Assembly: GCA_025062295.1 (NCBI GenBank)
Contig: JANXAJ010000018.1
Coordinates: forward strand, 1 to 39,069
Length of the DNA stretch: 39,069 bases
Origin: Bacteroidia bacterium
GTDB lineage: Bacteria; Bacteroidota; Bacteroidia; SpSt-205
Reading direction: 5' to 3'
The notes under the pieces were generated by a model. The model had not been told where the DNA came from and ran no database searches. It saw only the letters and a list, made by a program, of their open reading frames with translations. A program made the position numbers and the translations under genes. Of the stretch, positions 16,898 through 25,943 are shown piece after piece. Each line of letters opens with the position of its first letter. Position 1 is the stretch's first letter.

Positions 16898-17476
16898 CTA
16901 TCCTACAAAAACTTTGCCGAAAACTTGCTGCCAGAAGCGAGCGATGCGCTGGAGGGGAAGTCCCATCACGTTGTAGAAGTCCCCATGAATTTCAGCGATG
17001 CCGAGAAGACCAATAAGGTCTTGAGCACCGTAGGCTCCAGCTTTATCCAATGGGGGCATTTTTGTGAGGTAAATTTGTATCAGCTCCTCTGGTAGGGGAT
17101 GAAATCGGACAGCCGTCTCTTCATAGAGAGTCCAGCAGCGGTGAGTCGTACCTATAGCGACACCAGTATAAACGGTGTGCCAGCTATTTGAGAGGCGATT
17201 GAGAAAGTCTTGAGCCTCGGAAAGGCTTTTTGGCTTGCCTAAAATGGTGCCAGCGTGATAGACTATGGTATCGGCAGCCAAAGCAACTTCGTCAGAGGCG
17301 AGGGTAGGGAGGACAGTAGCGAGTTTGCGTAAGGCAAGGAGCATCGCTTGTTGAGGGGGGGACAGCCCCTCGGTCAAGGTCTCCTCCACTTCTGCAGGAC
17401 GCACCTCTACCGTCCAGCCCAGCCGTTCAAGAAGCTCCCTTCGCCTCGGAGAGGCTGAGATGAGAATTAGTCTCAT
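16898..17476 (-). CDS. maf: Maf-family nucleotide pyrophosphatase
   Basis: From the ATG at 17476 the protein has 192 residues, the standard Maf length. The P-loop-like SASPRRREL is at residues 7-15, the catalytic region AADT at 67-70 (Asp69), then GKPKSLSEAQDFL and the HTVYTGVAI block. YhdE-type Maf enzymes hydrolyse non-canonical or excess dTTP/UTP to monophosphates. The frame is open back to 17674, but the longer version has no Maf homology in its first 66 residues; these lie opposite the end of the DUF1015 gene in another frame. The true start lies 50 bp inside the DUF1015 coding region. Part of the five-gene minus-strand operon. Confidence 0.88.
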   Translation of the reverse strand: MRLILISASPRRRELLERLGWTVEVRPAEVEETLTEGLSPPQQAMLLALRKLATVLPTLASDEVALAADTIVYHAGTILGKPKSLSEAQDFLNRLSNSWHTVYTGVAIGTTHRCWTLYEETAVRFHPLPEELIQIYLTKMPPLDKAGAYGAQDLIGLLGIAEIHGDFYNVMGLPLQRIARFWQQVFGKVFVG

Positions 17477-18578
17477 AGTAGAAACACAAACCACTGAGGA
17501 CTTTTGGAAAAAAGTAAGTCGTCTTTGGAGGGAGAGTCCATCCCTCTTCGGCAGCTTTTTTGACGTAGGAAAAGGGCATCTCAGGCAAAATAAAAGCCCA
17601 CCCTTGTCCCTCTGAGGCTTGTTGAATAAGAAGAGCGGCTTCTCTAGAGAAGACAATCTCACCAAAGAGCACATCTAAGACCCACTCATGGAGCCAAGAG
17701 ATAAGGGGACGATGCTGGAGTTTTTCCCAGTAAGAGGGGCGCAGGCGTGCAGTGTAGATGCGTCCTTCTGGCGAGACCACACCTATGGCATGTCTAAGTC
17801 CTCGTACTTCCTGCCAGAGAGGAACCCGAGCTGCCGACTCTTGCACACTGAAGTACCGACTCAGAAGAGGAAGAGGTGATTCTGGTCCATGCCAGAGTCT
17901 GTGTGTTGGGATAAGAACGAGGGTTGGATCATCTATTGGCGTCACGTATACAAGAAGGTAATGCAAACCGGCAAGCCGGGCAGCAGCCCATCGATGATGT
18001 CCATCTGCGATGTAGAAAGGACCCTTCCCAATAGCTTCTTGGATGAGCTTTTGGTGTCCGAGATGATGAATAGGAACCCATCGGTGCATTACGCCATCTT
18101 CCCCTCCGTGAATAAACTCTGGACAGACCAAGTAGCTTTGAAGCAAAGGGAAGATGGAAGCCCAATCGCCGAAGCTCAAAAGGTGAATGGGCGTGGCTTG
18201 AAGTGGGAGCTGAGTGAGGTTTTCCTGAATGCCCTGTAGGCGATCAGGTAGGAGCGCTTCGTGGGGAAGCAGAGGAGCTTCTGTCGGCAGGAGCCCAATC
18301 ACCCCTATCCGCTGAGAGAGGGTATGCCGCTCTCCATACCTTGAGAAGGTCTGGCTATATGCGTAGAGGGTGGGAAGAGGTTCTTGCCGAAGTACCTTTT
18401 GAAGGAGCCACTGCTGCCAAGTACGAGGCAGCTCCTCTCTGCATTCAGGAAAGGCGATGTGAATGGCTTGCTGAGGATCAGCCCGAAGTCTATGGGCTTG
18501 AGAAGGAGAGAGTGCGTCTCGGACAGGTGCCACTTTTGGTTGCATCCGATAGACCCATCCCTCAAATGGCTGAATCAC
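17427..18578 (-). CDS. DUF1015 family protein
   Basis: A 383-residue cytoplasmic protein of the DUF1015 family, recognised by IQPFEGW at the start (family IKPFxG) and YIADGHHRWAAA around residues 195-206, which is the family signature. The function is not established; in other genomes the family often sits beside serine-biosynthesis genes. The start is a GTG at 18578, forming a 4-bp GTGA overlap with the stop of the SDR gene. At the other end it overlaps maf by 50 bp, an unusually long same-strand overlap. The last about 30 residues beyond the DUF1015 core (ending SLSEAKGAS) form the overlap and may be a late addition. Confidence 0.85.
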   Translation of the reverse strand: MIQPFEGWVYRMQPKVAPVRDALSPSQAHRLRADPQQAIHIAFPECREELPRTWQQWLLQKVLRQEPLPTLYAYSQTFSRYGERHTLSQRIGVIGLLPTEAPLLPHEALLPDRLQGIQENLTQLPLQATPIHLLSFGDWASIFPLLQSYLVCPEFIHGGEDGVMHRWVPIHHLGHQKLIQEAIGKGPFYIADGHHRWAAARLAGLHYLLVYVTPIDDPTLVLIPTHRLWHGPESPLPLLSRYFSVQESAARVPLWQEVRGLRHAIGVVSPEGRIYTARLRPSYWEKLQHRPLISWLHEWVLDVLFGEIVFSREAALLIQQASEGQGWAFILPEMPFSYVKKAAEEGWTLPPKTTYFFPKVLSGLCFYYETNSHLSLSEAKGAS

Positions 18579-19420
18579 GCTCGTGTAGGCGCTTCTTCTT
18601 CATGGCTAATAAATTGAAGTTCAGGAAAGTTTCTTAGGAAGGTATATCTTTCCCAAACTTGGCGAGCTTCATCTCCTAAGATAAGGTGACGGGGAGCCCA
18701 TCCCATCTCAACGCACCGGAGAAGCACCCTTCCGATGTGCCGGGGATCCCCTGGCTGCTGTCGATCCATCTGTGCATATCGCTCTGCCATGAGAGCGTGA
18801 AGTTCATAGTAAGGACTTGACGGATCTAGACGCTCTAAAGTAGGCGCTTTCTCTAAGGAGAGACCCGCCCAATCCGTTCGGTAAGGACCCGGGGCCACAC
18901 TACAAACATAAATCCCAAAAGGGGCTACCTCTTGAGAGAGAGCCTCGCTGAGTCCTGTAACTGCAAACTTTGTTGCATTATATAAGGAGGTGCCTTTGAA
19001 GCCAAAATACCCAGCAATGGAAGAGATATTGAAGATAAATCCCTTTCCTTGTCGTCGCAAGAAAGGTAGTACTGCTTGGCAGAGCCATATAACCCCACAG
19101 AGGTTGGTTTGAATTTGCCTGTGGATTGCTTCGGGGGGTAGGTCTTCCAGGGCTCCTACGAGTCCATACCCTGCATTATTCACAAGCACAGTGGGAATAA
19201 ATCCCTGACTTTCTGCTCTTTCTAAAACGAAAAATGCTTGGGTGCGCTGCTGGACATCCAGAGGAAAGGCGATCGTCTGTTCGGGATAGCGCTCATGAAT
19301 CTCCCTAAGGGCTTCTACTCGTCGAGCTGTGAGAATGACCCGATGTCCAGCTTCTAAGACCACCTCAGCTATTGCGCGACCGATGCCACGATTTGCTCCT
19401 GTGATGAGCCATGTATGCAT
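18575..19420 (-). CDS. short-chain dehydrogenase/reductase
   Basis: A 281-residue classical SDR. The Rossmann motif TGANRGIG is at residues 7-14, NNAG at 81-84, and the tetrad Asn106, Ser134, Tyr147 and Lys151 (YNATK) is complete. Arg33 and Arg34 after the second strand suggest NADP(H) preference. Closest in layout to SDRs annotated as oxidoreductases acting on ketones, lipids or retinol-like compounds; substrate unknown. It is the first gene of the operon running through DUF1015, maf, the SpoIIE phosphatase and the PorV-like gene. It has its own promoter box in the 27-bp gap after uvrA. Confidence 0.85.
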   Translation of the reverse strand: MHTWLITGANRGIGRAIAEVVLEAGHRVILTARRVEALREIHERYPEQTIAFPLDVQQRTQAFFVLERAESQGFIPTVLVNNAGYGLVGALEDLPPEAIHRQIQTNLCGVIWLCQAVLPFLRRQGKGFIFNISSIAGYFGFKGTSLYNATKFAVTGLSEALSQEVAPFGIYVCSVAPGPYRTDWAGLSLEKAPTLERLDPSSPYYELHALMAERYAQMDRQQPGDPRHIGRVLLRCVEMGWAPRHLILGDEARQVWERYTFLRNFPELQFISHEEEAPTRA

Positions 19421-19424
19421 TACG

Positions 19425-19432
19425 CAAATCTA
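19425..19432 (-). promoter_or_regulatory. -7 box TAGATTTG for the SDR-to-PorV operon
   Basis: Exact TAnnTTTG on the minus strand ending 4 nt before the ATG at 19420, in the 27-bp gap behind uvrA. No TTG at 17-19 nt. The mRNA would be nearly leaderless. Confidence 0.6.
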
Positions 19433-19447
19433 CCACCCTTTGGAAAT

Positions 19448-22276
19448 TCATAATGGGAGCTGAGCAACCGCCTCTTCTCTTTTGAGCTGCTCGTAAAGGA
19501 CTCGTCCTGTAGGGGTATCCCTCTGGGCCAGTTCATTGGGCGTAGTGGCCGCCAAAAGGTATCCTCCTTTTTCTCCTCCTTCTGGTCCAAGCTCTATTAC
19601 CCAATCTGCTCGCCGAATCACATCTAAGTTGTGTTCAATGATTATGACAGTGTTTCCTCTATCTACGAGCCGATGAAGAGCGCTCAGAAGCTTAGCAATA
19701 TCTTCCATATGAAGCCCAGTAGTAGGTTCATCCAGAATATAAAGGGTACGCTTTGTATCTGGACGAGCGAGCTGCTCCGCTAGCTTGATGCGCTGGGCTT
19801 CTCCTCCAGAGAGGGTCGGGGAGGGCTGTCCTAAAGGAAGGTAGCCTAATCCAATGTCTTCCATAGCTTTGAGATACCGAAGGATTTTGGGATGGGCGGC
19901 AAAAAACTCACAGGCTTCACTCACTGTCATGCGCAGAATATCACTGATGTTTTTACCTTTATATCGCACTTCTAATGTTTCGGGGTTGTACCGTTGTCCA
20001 TGACAAGTAGGACAGGTTACATAGACAGGAGGCAAGAATCCCATCTCTACGGTTTGGACGCCTGCGCCTTGGCAAGTTTCACATCGTCCAGCATTCCGTA
20101 CATTGAAGGAGAAGCGTCCTGCTTTATATCCTCTGGCTCGGGAAAGAGGTAGCTCAGCATACCAGCGGCGAATCTCATCCATAACGCCTGTATAAGTAGC
20201 TGGATTGCTGCGAGGGGTGCGACCGATAGGATGCTGATCCACAAGGATGACTTTATCTACTTTTTCTGCGCCTTCTATTGCATCATAGGGGAGGTAAGAA
20301 TGGTGGACTTCTCGGCGAGCTCGAAGAAGGGCTGGATAGAGGGTGTCTAAGATGAGGCTGCTTTTGCCTGAACCGCTCACCCCTGCCACGACGATAAGCG
20401 TACCGAGGGGAAACTCTACTTGAAGATTCTTGAGATTATGTCCCCGAGCTCCCTGAAGTACAATGTAGCCCTGCAAGTGAGGACGTGGGGCACGGATAGG
20501 AATGCGTCGCCGTCCGCTGAGGTACTCTGCTGTTATGCTTGGCTGCTGGATAAATGACCCATAAGGTCCCTGAGCTATGAGATATCCCCCTTTTTTGCCC
20601 CCAACAGGTCCAATCTCCACCAGCCAATCCGCAGCTTTCATCGTCTCCTCATCATGCTCAATCACAATGACAGTACTTCCTTGGTCTCGTAGGGCTTTGA
20701 GGGCTTCCAAGAGAAAGTGATTATCCCTGGGATGAAGTCCAATGCTAGGCTCGTCTAAGATATACAGTACCTCGGTTAGCCCTACGCCAAGCTGGGCAGC
20801 TAATCGCACGCGCTGTCCTTCCCCCCCAGAGAGGCTGGACATAGGACGAAAAAGCGAAAGATAGCCCAGCCCCACTCGCTCTAAAAATCCTATTCTCTTA
20901 CCAATCTCTTGAATGAGACTTGCTCCAATCGCCCGAGCGGTGGAGGAAAGAGTGTCGGGCAGGACCTTGAGCCAGCGATTCACCTCCTCCAGTTCCATTA
21001 GCCCAATGTCTCCAATTGAGAGCCCATTTATTCGAAATGCCAAGGACTCTTTTTTGAGGCGCTTACCCTCGCAGGTGGGACAACAGATGGATACAAGGTG
21101 GTGATCAACCCATCTTGGTGGGTGTTCATCATAGTAAGCCGCTTGAATATACTCCCACAGTGACTCAGGACGATGCCATGTACCAAAGACAGGAGCTTCA
21201 TCGCCTTCCCTTTCTACGATGAACTGCCCTTCAGGAGCTTTGCCCCATATGAGTTTTTTCCGCTCTATTAGTGGAATATCCTTCCAAAGGGTTCCTCGTG
21301 GAATTTGTCGCTTGTGGAGTAGATTTTGCCAAAAGACTAACAAGCCGCTATCTTCAGAAGCAGGTGCTAAAGCTTGGACCGCAGGAAGGTTCTCATTTGG
21401 AAAGAGCAATTCTTCTTGGAGGGTACGGACCTCACCTAGCCCCGAGCACGTGGGGCATGCCCCGTATCGGCTATTGTGTGAAAAGGTATTGGGTTGGGGC
21501 TCGTCAAAACTGGTACCCGTCGCAGGATCAATGTAATCCAAAGAATAAGTCCAGACCTTTGGGTCTCCTTTTTGGATTACATAAAGTGTTCGGTGTCCAA
21601 GTTTGAGAGCTACTCCGACACTTCGGCGGAGAGCTTCAAGAGAGCCAGCAGGGTCAAGGGTATCTACCAAAACTTCTATGTCATGAATGCGATTGCGATC
21701 TAAAGTGGGAATATGCTCAGAGAGATCATACCATTCTCCATCTATCCGTACATGTTCAAATCCTTTTTTGAGCAGGCGCTTTAGTTCTTCTCGGTAGTGT
21801 CCTTTTCGGGCTCGTACGATGGGGGCCAAGAGCTGAATCTTTCGTCCTCTGAATCGCTCTCGCAGCAGGGCAATGAGCTGCTCTTCTGTGTAGCGCTCTA
21901 ATTTTTCACCTGTAACCAAGCTGTGAGGCTCAGCAAGCCGAGTATAGAGGAGACGAAAATAGTCATATATCTGTGTCGTAGTGCCGACGGTAGAGCGGGG
22001 ATTGTGGGTGTAACGATGCTGATCCATTGCAATCACAGGGCTAAGTCCTTCCAATCCGTCTAAGTCCGGACGCTCTATGGTCTGTAGAAACTGACGAGCA
22101 TACACAGAGAAAGTTTCGGCATACCGGCGCTGCCCTTCTGCATATAAAGTGTCATAAATCAAAGAGCTTTTTCCAGAGCCGCTCACCCCCGTAACTACGA
22201 TTAGTTTATAGCGAGGAAGTGCAAGGGAGATGCCTTTGAGATTGTGGGTGCGTACGCCTCGGAGCTGAATCTCCAT
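19448..22276 (-). CDS. uvrA: excinuclease ABC subunit A
   Basis: A 942-residue UvrA, the damage-recognition ATPase of nucleotide excision repair. Two Walker A motifs (GVSGSGKSS at 30-38 and again near residue 615), two ABC signatures (SLSGGEGQRVRL and TLSGGEAQRIKL) and two Walker B segments (YILDEPSIGLH, YILDEPTTGLH) are intact. The C-terminal zinc module CETC...CPTC is present. In the N-terminal zinc module the first Cys pair is missing (DPATGTSFDEP stands in its place) and only CPTC remains; I recall similar forms in Bacteroidota UvrA. I start at 22276 (MEIQLRGVRTHNLK), not at the open frame's first ATG (22411), because 22276 matches the UvrA family start. Confidence 0.95.
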   Translation of the reverse strand: MEIQLRGVRTHNLKGISLALPRYKLIVVTGVSGSGKSSLIYDTLYAEGQRRYAETFSVYARQFLQTIERPDLDGLEGLSPVIAMDQHRYTHNPRSTVGTTTQIYDYFRLLYTRLAEPHSLVTGEKLERYTEEQLIALLRERFRGRKIQLLAPIVRARKGHYREELKRLLKKGFEHVRIDGEWYDLSEHIPTLDRNRIHDIEVLVDTLDPAGSLEALRRSVGVALKLGHRTLYVIQKGDPKVWTYSLDYIDPATGTSFDEPQPNTFSHNSRYGACPTCSGLGEVRTLQEELLFPNENLPAVQALAPASEDSGLLVFWQNLLHKRQIPRGTLWKDIPLIERKKLIWGKAPEGQFIVEREGDEAPVFGTWHRPESLWEYIQAAYYDEHPPRWVDHHLVSICCPTCEGKRLKKESLAFRINGLSIGDIGLMELEEVNRWLKVLPDTLSSTARAIGASLIQEIGKRIGFLERVGLGYLSLFRPMSSLSGGEGQRVRLAAQLGVGLTEVLYILDEPSIGLHPRDNHFLLEALKALRDQGSTVIVIEHDEETMKAADWLVEIGPVGGKKGGYLIAQGPYGSFIQQPSITAEYLSGRRRIPIRAPRPHLQGYIVLQGARGHNLKNLQVEFPLGTLIVVAGVSGSGKSSLILDTLYPALLRARREVHHSYLPYDAIEGAEKVDKVILVDQHPIGRTPRSNPATYTGVMDEIRRWYAELPLSRARGYKAGRFSFNVRNAGRCETCQGAGVQTVEMGFLPPVYVTCPTCHGQRYNPETLEVRYKGKNISDILRMTVSEACEFFAAHPKILRYLKAMEDIGLGYLPLGQPSPTLSGGEAQRIKLAEQLARPDTKRTLYILDEPTTGLHMEDIAKLLSALHRLVDRGNTVIIIEHNLDVIRRADWVIELGPEGGEKGGYLLAATTPNELAQRDTPTGRVLYEQLKREEAVAQLPL

Positions 22277-22282
22277 CCTAAA

Positions 22283-22290
22283 CGAAATTA
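22283..22290 (-). promoter_or_regulatory. -7-like box TAATTTCG for uvrA
   Basis: Minus strand, one mismatch (TTCG for TTTG), ending 6 nt before the ATG at 22276. No TTG -33 is seen. The same TTCG variant precedes rseP and the S9 peptidase. Confidence 0.35.
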
Positions 22291-22329
22291 AAAGGAAATA
22301 TCCTCCCCCGAGATTCCACCGCCTTTTAG

Positions 22330-22337
22330 TATATTCG
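22330..22337 (+). promoter_or_regulatory. -7-like box TATATTCG for the rseP operon
   Basis: One mismatch from TAnnTTTG, ending 3 nt before the GTG at 22341, and 39 bp from the opposing uvrA box. No TTG -33 is seen at the expected spacing. Confidence 0.35.
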
Positions 22338-22340
22338 GGT

Positions 22341-23648
22341 GTGCTAACCATCAGCTTATTTCTCTTGGCTTTGAGTCTCCTCATCCTCATCCATGAGTTT
22401 GGGCATTTCATCCCTGCAAAGGTTTTCGGGATGCGAGTGGAAAAGTTTTATCTTTTTTTTGACTGGCCCCGAAAACTTTTCAGTTGGAGACGAGGACAGA
22501 CAGAGTACGGGATAGGAATTCTGCCTTTGGGAGGATATGTCAAGATTGCAGGCATGATAGATGAGAGTCAGATAGGGAAGAGCGGGGGTTTGCCTTCTCG
22601 CCCAGCTCCCGATGAATTTAGAGCCAAGCCGCTTTTTCAGCGAGTGATTGTTGTCTTAGGAGGACCTGTGATGAATGTTCTGTTTGGCATCTTCCTTTTA
22701 GCTGTAATCTTCTATATAAATGGCTTTCAGAAGGTTCCCTTAGCCAAGTGGGCCTATGGTATGGAAGCTTTTCCGCTGGTAGGAATGGAAGCAGGGGATC
22801 GCATAATAGAAGTGAATGGAGAGCCTGCTTTCTTGGATATGCTGGCTTCGCCTGAGTGGCTCCTTGAGACAAAGCCGACGCTGACCCTTCTTCGTGGTCG
22901 GGATACTTTGCGTCTTTCTCTTTCTGCATCAGTGCGGGATAGTCTTTTTCGGTTATATGGTCAGGGTAGAGAAGTATTTGCCCTACGATTTCCTGCCCGC
23001 ATAGAACCTGTACCGAAGGGGCCAGCAGATCGTGCTGGCCTTCGGACAGGCGACCTCATCTTAGAGATTGAGGGACGCTCCATAGAGAGCTTTGCCCATA
23101 TGCGAAAGGTCCTTCAGACCCTTCAGAAAGACTCGGTATCCCTGTTGGTGAAGCGAGGAGAAGAGACTTTCAGTATCGGAGTCAAGTTGGACGCAGAGTA
23201 TCGCCTTCAAGCGTATCCCTCAGTGGAATTGCCAGTGGAGAGGGCTGAATTCAGTTTTCCAGCTGCGCTACTCACAGCGGTCAGCCAGTCTTACCGCATC
23301 ACTGCGGCGAATCTTCGAGCCCTTTTTCAGCTTATTACGGGACGGAGTCGTATCTCAGACAATCTCGCTGGTCCGATTGGGATTGCCCAAATGGCAGGAC
23401 GTTCATTTGTGACCAGTGGCTGGACGGGATTTTGGGCTTTCACTGCGACGCTGAGCCTCATCTTAGCAGTCATGAACCTCTTACCAATCCCTCTTTTAGA
23501 TGGAGGACACCTCCTCTTTTTAGGGTTGGAAGCGATTTTTCGGCGTGAGCCGTCCTACCGCCTCCGAGAAGTAGCTCAGTATATTGGCTTGGGGCTCATC
23601 CTATTTCTGATGATTTTTGCCTTTTGGAATGATCTGCGCCGCTTATGA
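22341..23648 (+). CDS. rseP: RIP metalloprotease RseP (site-2 protease)
   Basis: A 435-residue inner-membrane zinc protease. The HEFGH zinc motif is at residues 18-22 in the first transmembrane helix; the third ligand motif LDGGH is at 386-390 (NLLPIPLLDGGH). Between them lie two PDZ-like modules (about 120-200, degenerate, and about 215-290 with GPADRAGLRTGDLI). RseP cleaves anti-sigma factors and leftover signal peptides inside the membrane. The start is a GTG at 22341, giving a helix placed as in the family; a -7-like box ends 3 nt before it. Its stop overlaps the ATG of the following TPR gene by 4 bp. In many Bacteroidota rseP lies near dxr; that is not seen here. Confidence 0.93.
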   Translation: MLTISLFLLALSLLILIHEFGHFIPAKVFGMRVEKFYLFFDWPRKLFSWRRGQTEYGIGILPLGGYVKIAGMIDESQIGKSGGLPSRPAPDEFRAKPLFQRVIVVLGGPVMNVLFGIFLLAVIFYINGFQKVPLAKWAYGMEAFPLVGMEAGDRIIEVNGEPAFLDMLASPEWLLETKPTLTLLRGRDTLRLSLSASVRDSLFRLYGQGREVFALRFPARIEPVPKGPADRAGLRTGDLILEIEGRSIESFAHMRKVLQTLQKDSVSLLVKRGEETFSIGVKLDAEYRLQAYPSVELPVERAEFSFPAALLTAVSQSYRITAANLRALFQLITGRSRISDNLAGPIGIAQMAGRSFVTSGWTGFWAFTATLSLILAVMNLLPIPLLDGGHLLFLGLEAIFRREPSYRLREVAQYIGLGLILFLMIFAFWNDLRRL

Positions 23649-25357
23649 GGAAGCTGATTGCTTTTTTTCTCCTATACTGGCTTCAAGCTCAAGACCCCAG
23701 GCCTGCTATTGAGCTTTTCCGAATGGGGCGTTATGAGGAGGCATATTCTCTGTTTCGGCGTCTTTTTGAGAAGACGCGAGATTATCTCTGGGGCAGTTAT
23801 GCGGTTGAATGTCTCTTCAAGATGCACCGTTTTTCTGAGTATCAGCGATGGCTTCAGGGGGAGAAACAGAAGGGGGGTGCTTTGTCTGGATGGGGATTAG
23901 CGTGGGAGGCTCGGCGCAAGTTCTTAGAGGGAGATACTACAGCTCAGCAAGCATGGCGAGTTCTTCTTCAGGGGGGACTTTCGCTTTCCTCTTTGGAGGC
24001 CTTAGCAGAGGTGGCTCAGCGAGTCTGGGAGGAGCCTACCTGGCAACGAGAAGCTCTGGAGATTGCTCGTCGTCAGCATCCTTTCCCTTATGCATATGCT
24101 GAGGCTTTCATTGCATCTTACGAGCGGGAAAACCTTTTAGCAGCGGCTTGGCGAGAGTGGCTTCGGTTATGGCTTGCTCGCGGGCTGAGCTCCGATAGTT
24201 TATTTGGAGTACTTCAGCGGTATGTAACGCTGGGGCTTTTGCCAGATAGCGCGGAGATAGCCCTGCTGGAGCTCTGGCAAGACCATCCCCACCCGACTTT
24301 AGCGGCTCTTCTTCTTCGACTCTATCTCATTACAGAGCAGTATTCAGAGGCTCTACGATACGCAAGGGCTGCTTTTCGCTTGGAGCGGGACTGCCGTCCC
24401 CTCTATGAGGTCGGTTGGGTAGCCTACGAAAAGGGGGTTTTCTCCGTCGCAGCAGAAGCGCTCCGGCTCCTTATCCAAATGGGAGAAATTTGTCCTTATT
24501 ATACATCTGCGCTTGCCCGATATACTGAGGCTGAAGCGCTTCTCCTTCAGCCTGAGCGAGCTTTTGCTATTGTTGATTCGCTTCTTCGTCGCTTCCCTCA
24601 GAGCTATCCCCTCCTCATAGAAAAGGCTAAGTGGCTTCTGCGCTTAGCTAAGCCTGACAGCGTCTTTGCTTTGCTGGAGCCTTTCCATCCCTCTTTGTCT
24701 AGCGCTTTGGCCCAAAAATATCTTCTTTTGGCTGAAGCAGCCCTTCGGAAAAAAGACTACACAAGAAGTCGCCTCTATCTCTTGGAAGTGGAGAGTCGTC
24801 TTCCTCAATCTGTCTGGCAAAGTGAGGTCTACTTCCAGCTTGCTCGTTTAGCCTACTTTCAAGGGGAGTTTGAGCTTGCCAAGACTCGGCTTCGCCTTCT
24901 CAAGCATAACACCCAAGATGATCTCTCAAATGATGCCATTCAGCTTTTCTGGCACATTGAGGATAACCTTAAGCCCGACACTTTGATAGAACCCCTACGA
25001 TTGTTTGCTGCAGCCGAACTGCTCAAGCTACAAAATTCTCCTACCGAGGCTTTGGCTCTCTTAGACTCTATTCAGAAAGTGTATCGGGGTCATCCTCTCA
25101 CTGATGACATTTTGTGGTTTAAGGCGGAGTATTTCTTGAGCCAGAAAGACACCCTTCACGCCCGCAGGTATTTGAGTTTATTAGCCGATTATCCTGATCC
25201 AGAGAGCCTATACAGAGATGATGCTTTATACCTTTTAGGGGAGCTGAGTTCTGTGCCTAGTGAAGCGGCTCGGTATTATGAGCGACTATTGAATGAGGTG
25301 CCAGGGAGCCTTTATGCTCGTATAGCTCAGGAGAAGCTACGGAAATATGCCCGCTGA
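23645..25357 (+). CDS. exported tetratricopeptide-repeat protein
   Basis: A 570-residue protein made almost entirely of TPR-like helix pairs (for example GRYEEAYSLFRRLF, EQYSEALRYARAAF, FELAKTRLRLL, and a final AARYYERLLNEVPGSLYARIA). The N-terminus (AFFLLYWLQA before QD) is a signal peptide, so the repeats lie in the periplasm. The C-terminal TPR followed by a SLYARIAQEKL tail resembles BamD/YbgF-type proteins and periplasmic TPR adaptors in Bacteroidota. It overlaps rseP by 4 bp and adk by a few bases of the following frame. Function unknown; a protein-interaction scaffold in the envelope is likely. Confidence 0.8.
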   Translation: MRKLIAFFLLYWLQAQDPRPAIELFRMGRYEEAYSLFRRLFEKTRDYLWGSYAVECLFKMHRFSEYQRWLQGEKQKGGALSGWGLAWEARRKFLEGDTTAQQAWRVLLQGGLSLSSLEALAEVAQRVWEEPTWQREALEIARRQHPFPYAYAEAFIASYERENLLAAAWREWLRLWLARGLSSDSLFGVLQRYVTLGLLPDSAEIALLELWQDHPHPTLAALLLRLYLITEQYSEALRYARAAFRLERDCRPLYEVGWVAYEKGVFSVAAEALRLLIQMGEICPYYTSALARYTEAEALLLQPERAFAIVDSLLRRFPQSYPLLIEKAKWLLRLAKPDSVFALLEPFHPSLSSALAQKYLLLAEAALRKKDYTRSRLYLLEVESRLPQSVWQSEVYFQLARLAYFQGEFELAKTRLRLLKHNTQDDLSNDAIQLFWHIEDNLKPDTLIEPLRLFAAAELLKLQNSPTEALALLDSIQKVYRGHPLTDDILWFKAEYFLSQKDTLHARRYLSLLADYPDPESLYRDDALYLLGELSSVPSEAARYYERLLNEVPGSLYARIAQEKLRKYAR

Positions 25358-25370
25358 CTACCTTCGCAGC

Positions 25371-25943
25371 ATGAAGGTATTTCTACTCATGGGTCCCCCT
25401 GGTGCAGGCAAGGGGACACAAGCTCGGAAATTAGTAGAGAAATATCACTGGACGCACATAGCGACAGGGGACTTGCTTCGGGAGGAGATTCGGTTAGGGA
25501 CCTCTCGCGGACAAGCTGTCCAAGCCCTCGTAGAAAGTGGAAAGCTCGTACCAGATGAGCTTATGATTGAGCTTGTGGAGAGTCGTCTCACTGATGGGGG
25601 TACTTATCTTTTGGATGGCTTTCCAAGAACCCTTGGGCAAGCTCAGGCCCTGGAGGAACTGCTCACTCGGAAAGGAGCTCAGCTCACAGGCGTCCTTTTT
25701 TTGGAGGTGCCTGAAGCTGAACTCATTCAGCGTCTCTTGCGTCGCTCACACGCTGAGGGACGAGCTGATGACACCCCCCATACCATTCAGACTCGCCTTC
25801 AAGAGTATAGAGCCAAAACCGCTCCCCTTCTGTCTTACTATGAAGAAAGAGGAATCCTCTACCGCGTGCCTGGACTCGGAGATGTGGAGGAAATAGGCAA
25901 TCAAATTGCAAAGATCGTAGAAACTTTGTTAAGCTCTCCATGA
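25371..25943 (+). CDS. adk: adenylate kinase
   Basis: A 190-residue adenylate kinase of the short type. The P-loop GPPGAGKGT is at residues 8-16, followed by [13 protein letters not shown] (AMP binding), LLDGFPRT, and [11 protein letters not shown] in the short lid region. There is no four-Cys zinc lid, consistent with the short-lid isoform usual in Bacteroidota. I chose the ATG at 25371 (MKVFLLMG) because it matches the family; an in-frame ATG at 25347 would overlap the preceding gene and add eight residues. Its stop overlaps ribBA by 4 bp. No Shine-Dalgarno sequence is evident. Confidence 0.93.
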   Translation: MKVFLLMGPPGAGKGTQARKLVEKYHWTHIATGDLLREEIRLGTSRGQAVQALVESGKLVPDELMIELVESRLTDGGTYLLDGFPRTLGQAQALEELLTRKGAQLTGVLFLEVPEAELIQRLLRRSHAEGRADDTPHTIQTRLQEYRAKTAPLLSYYEERGILYRVPGLGDVEEIGNQIAKIVETLLSSP

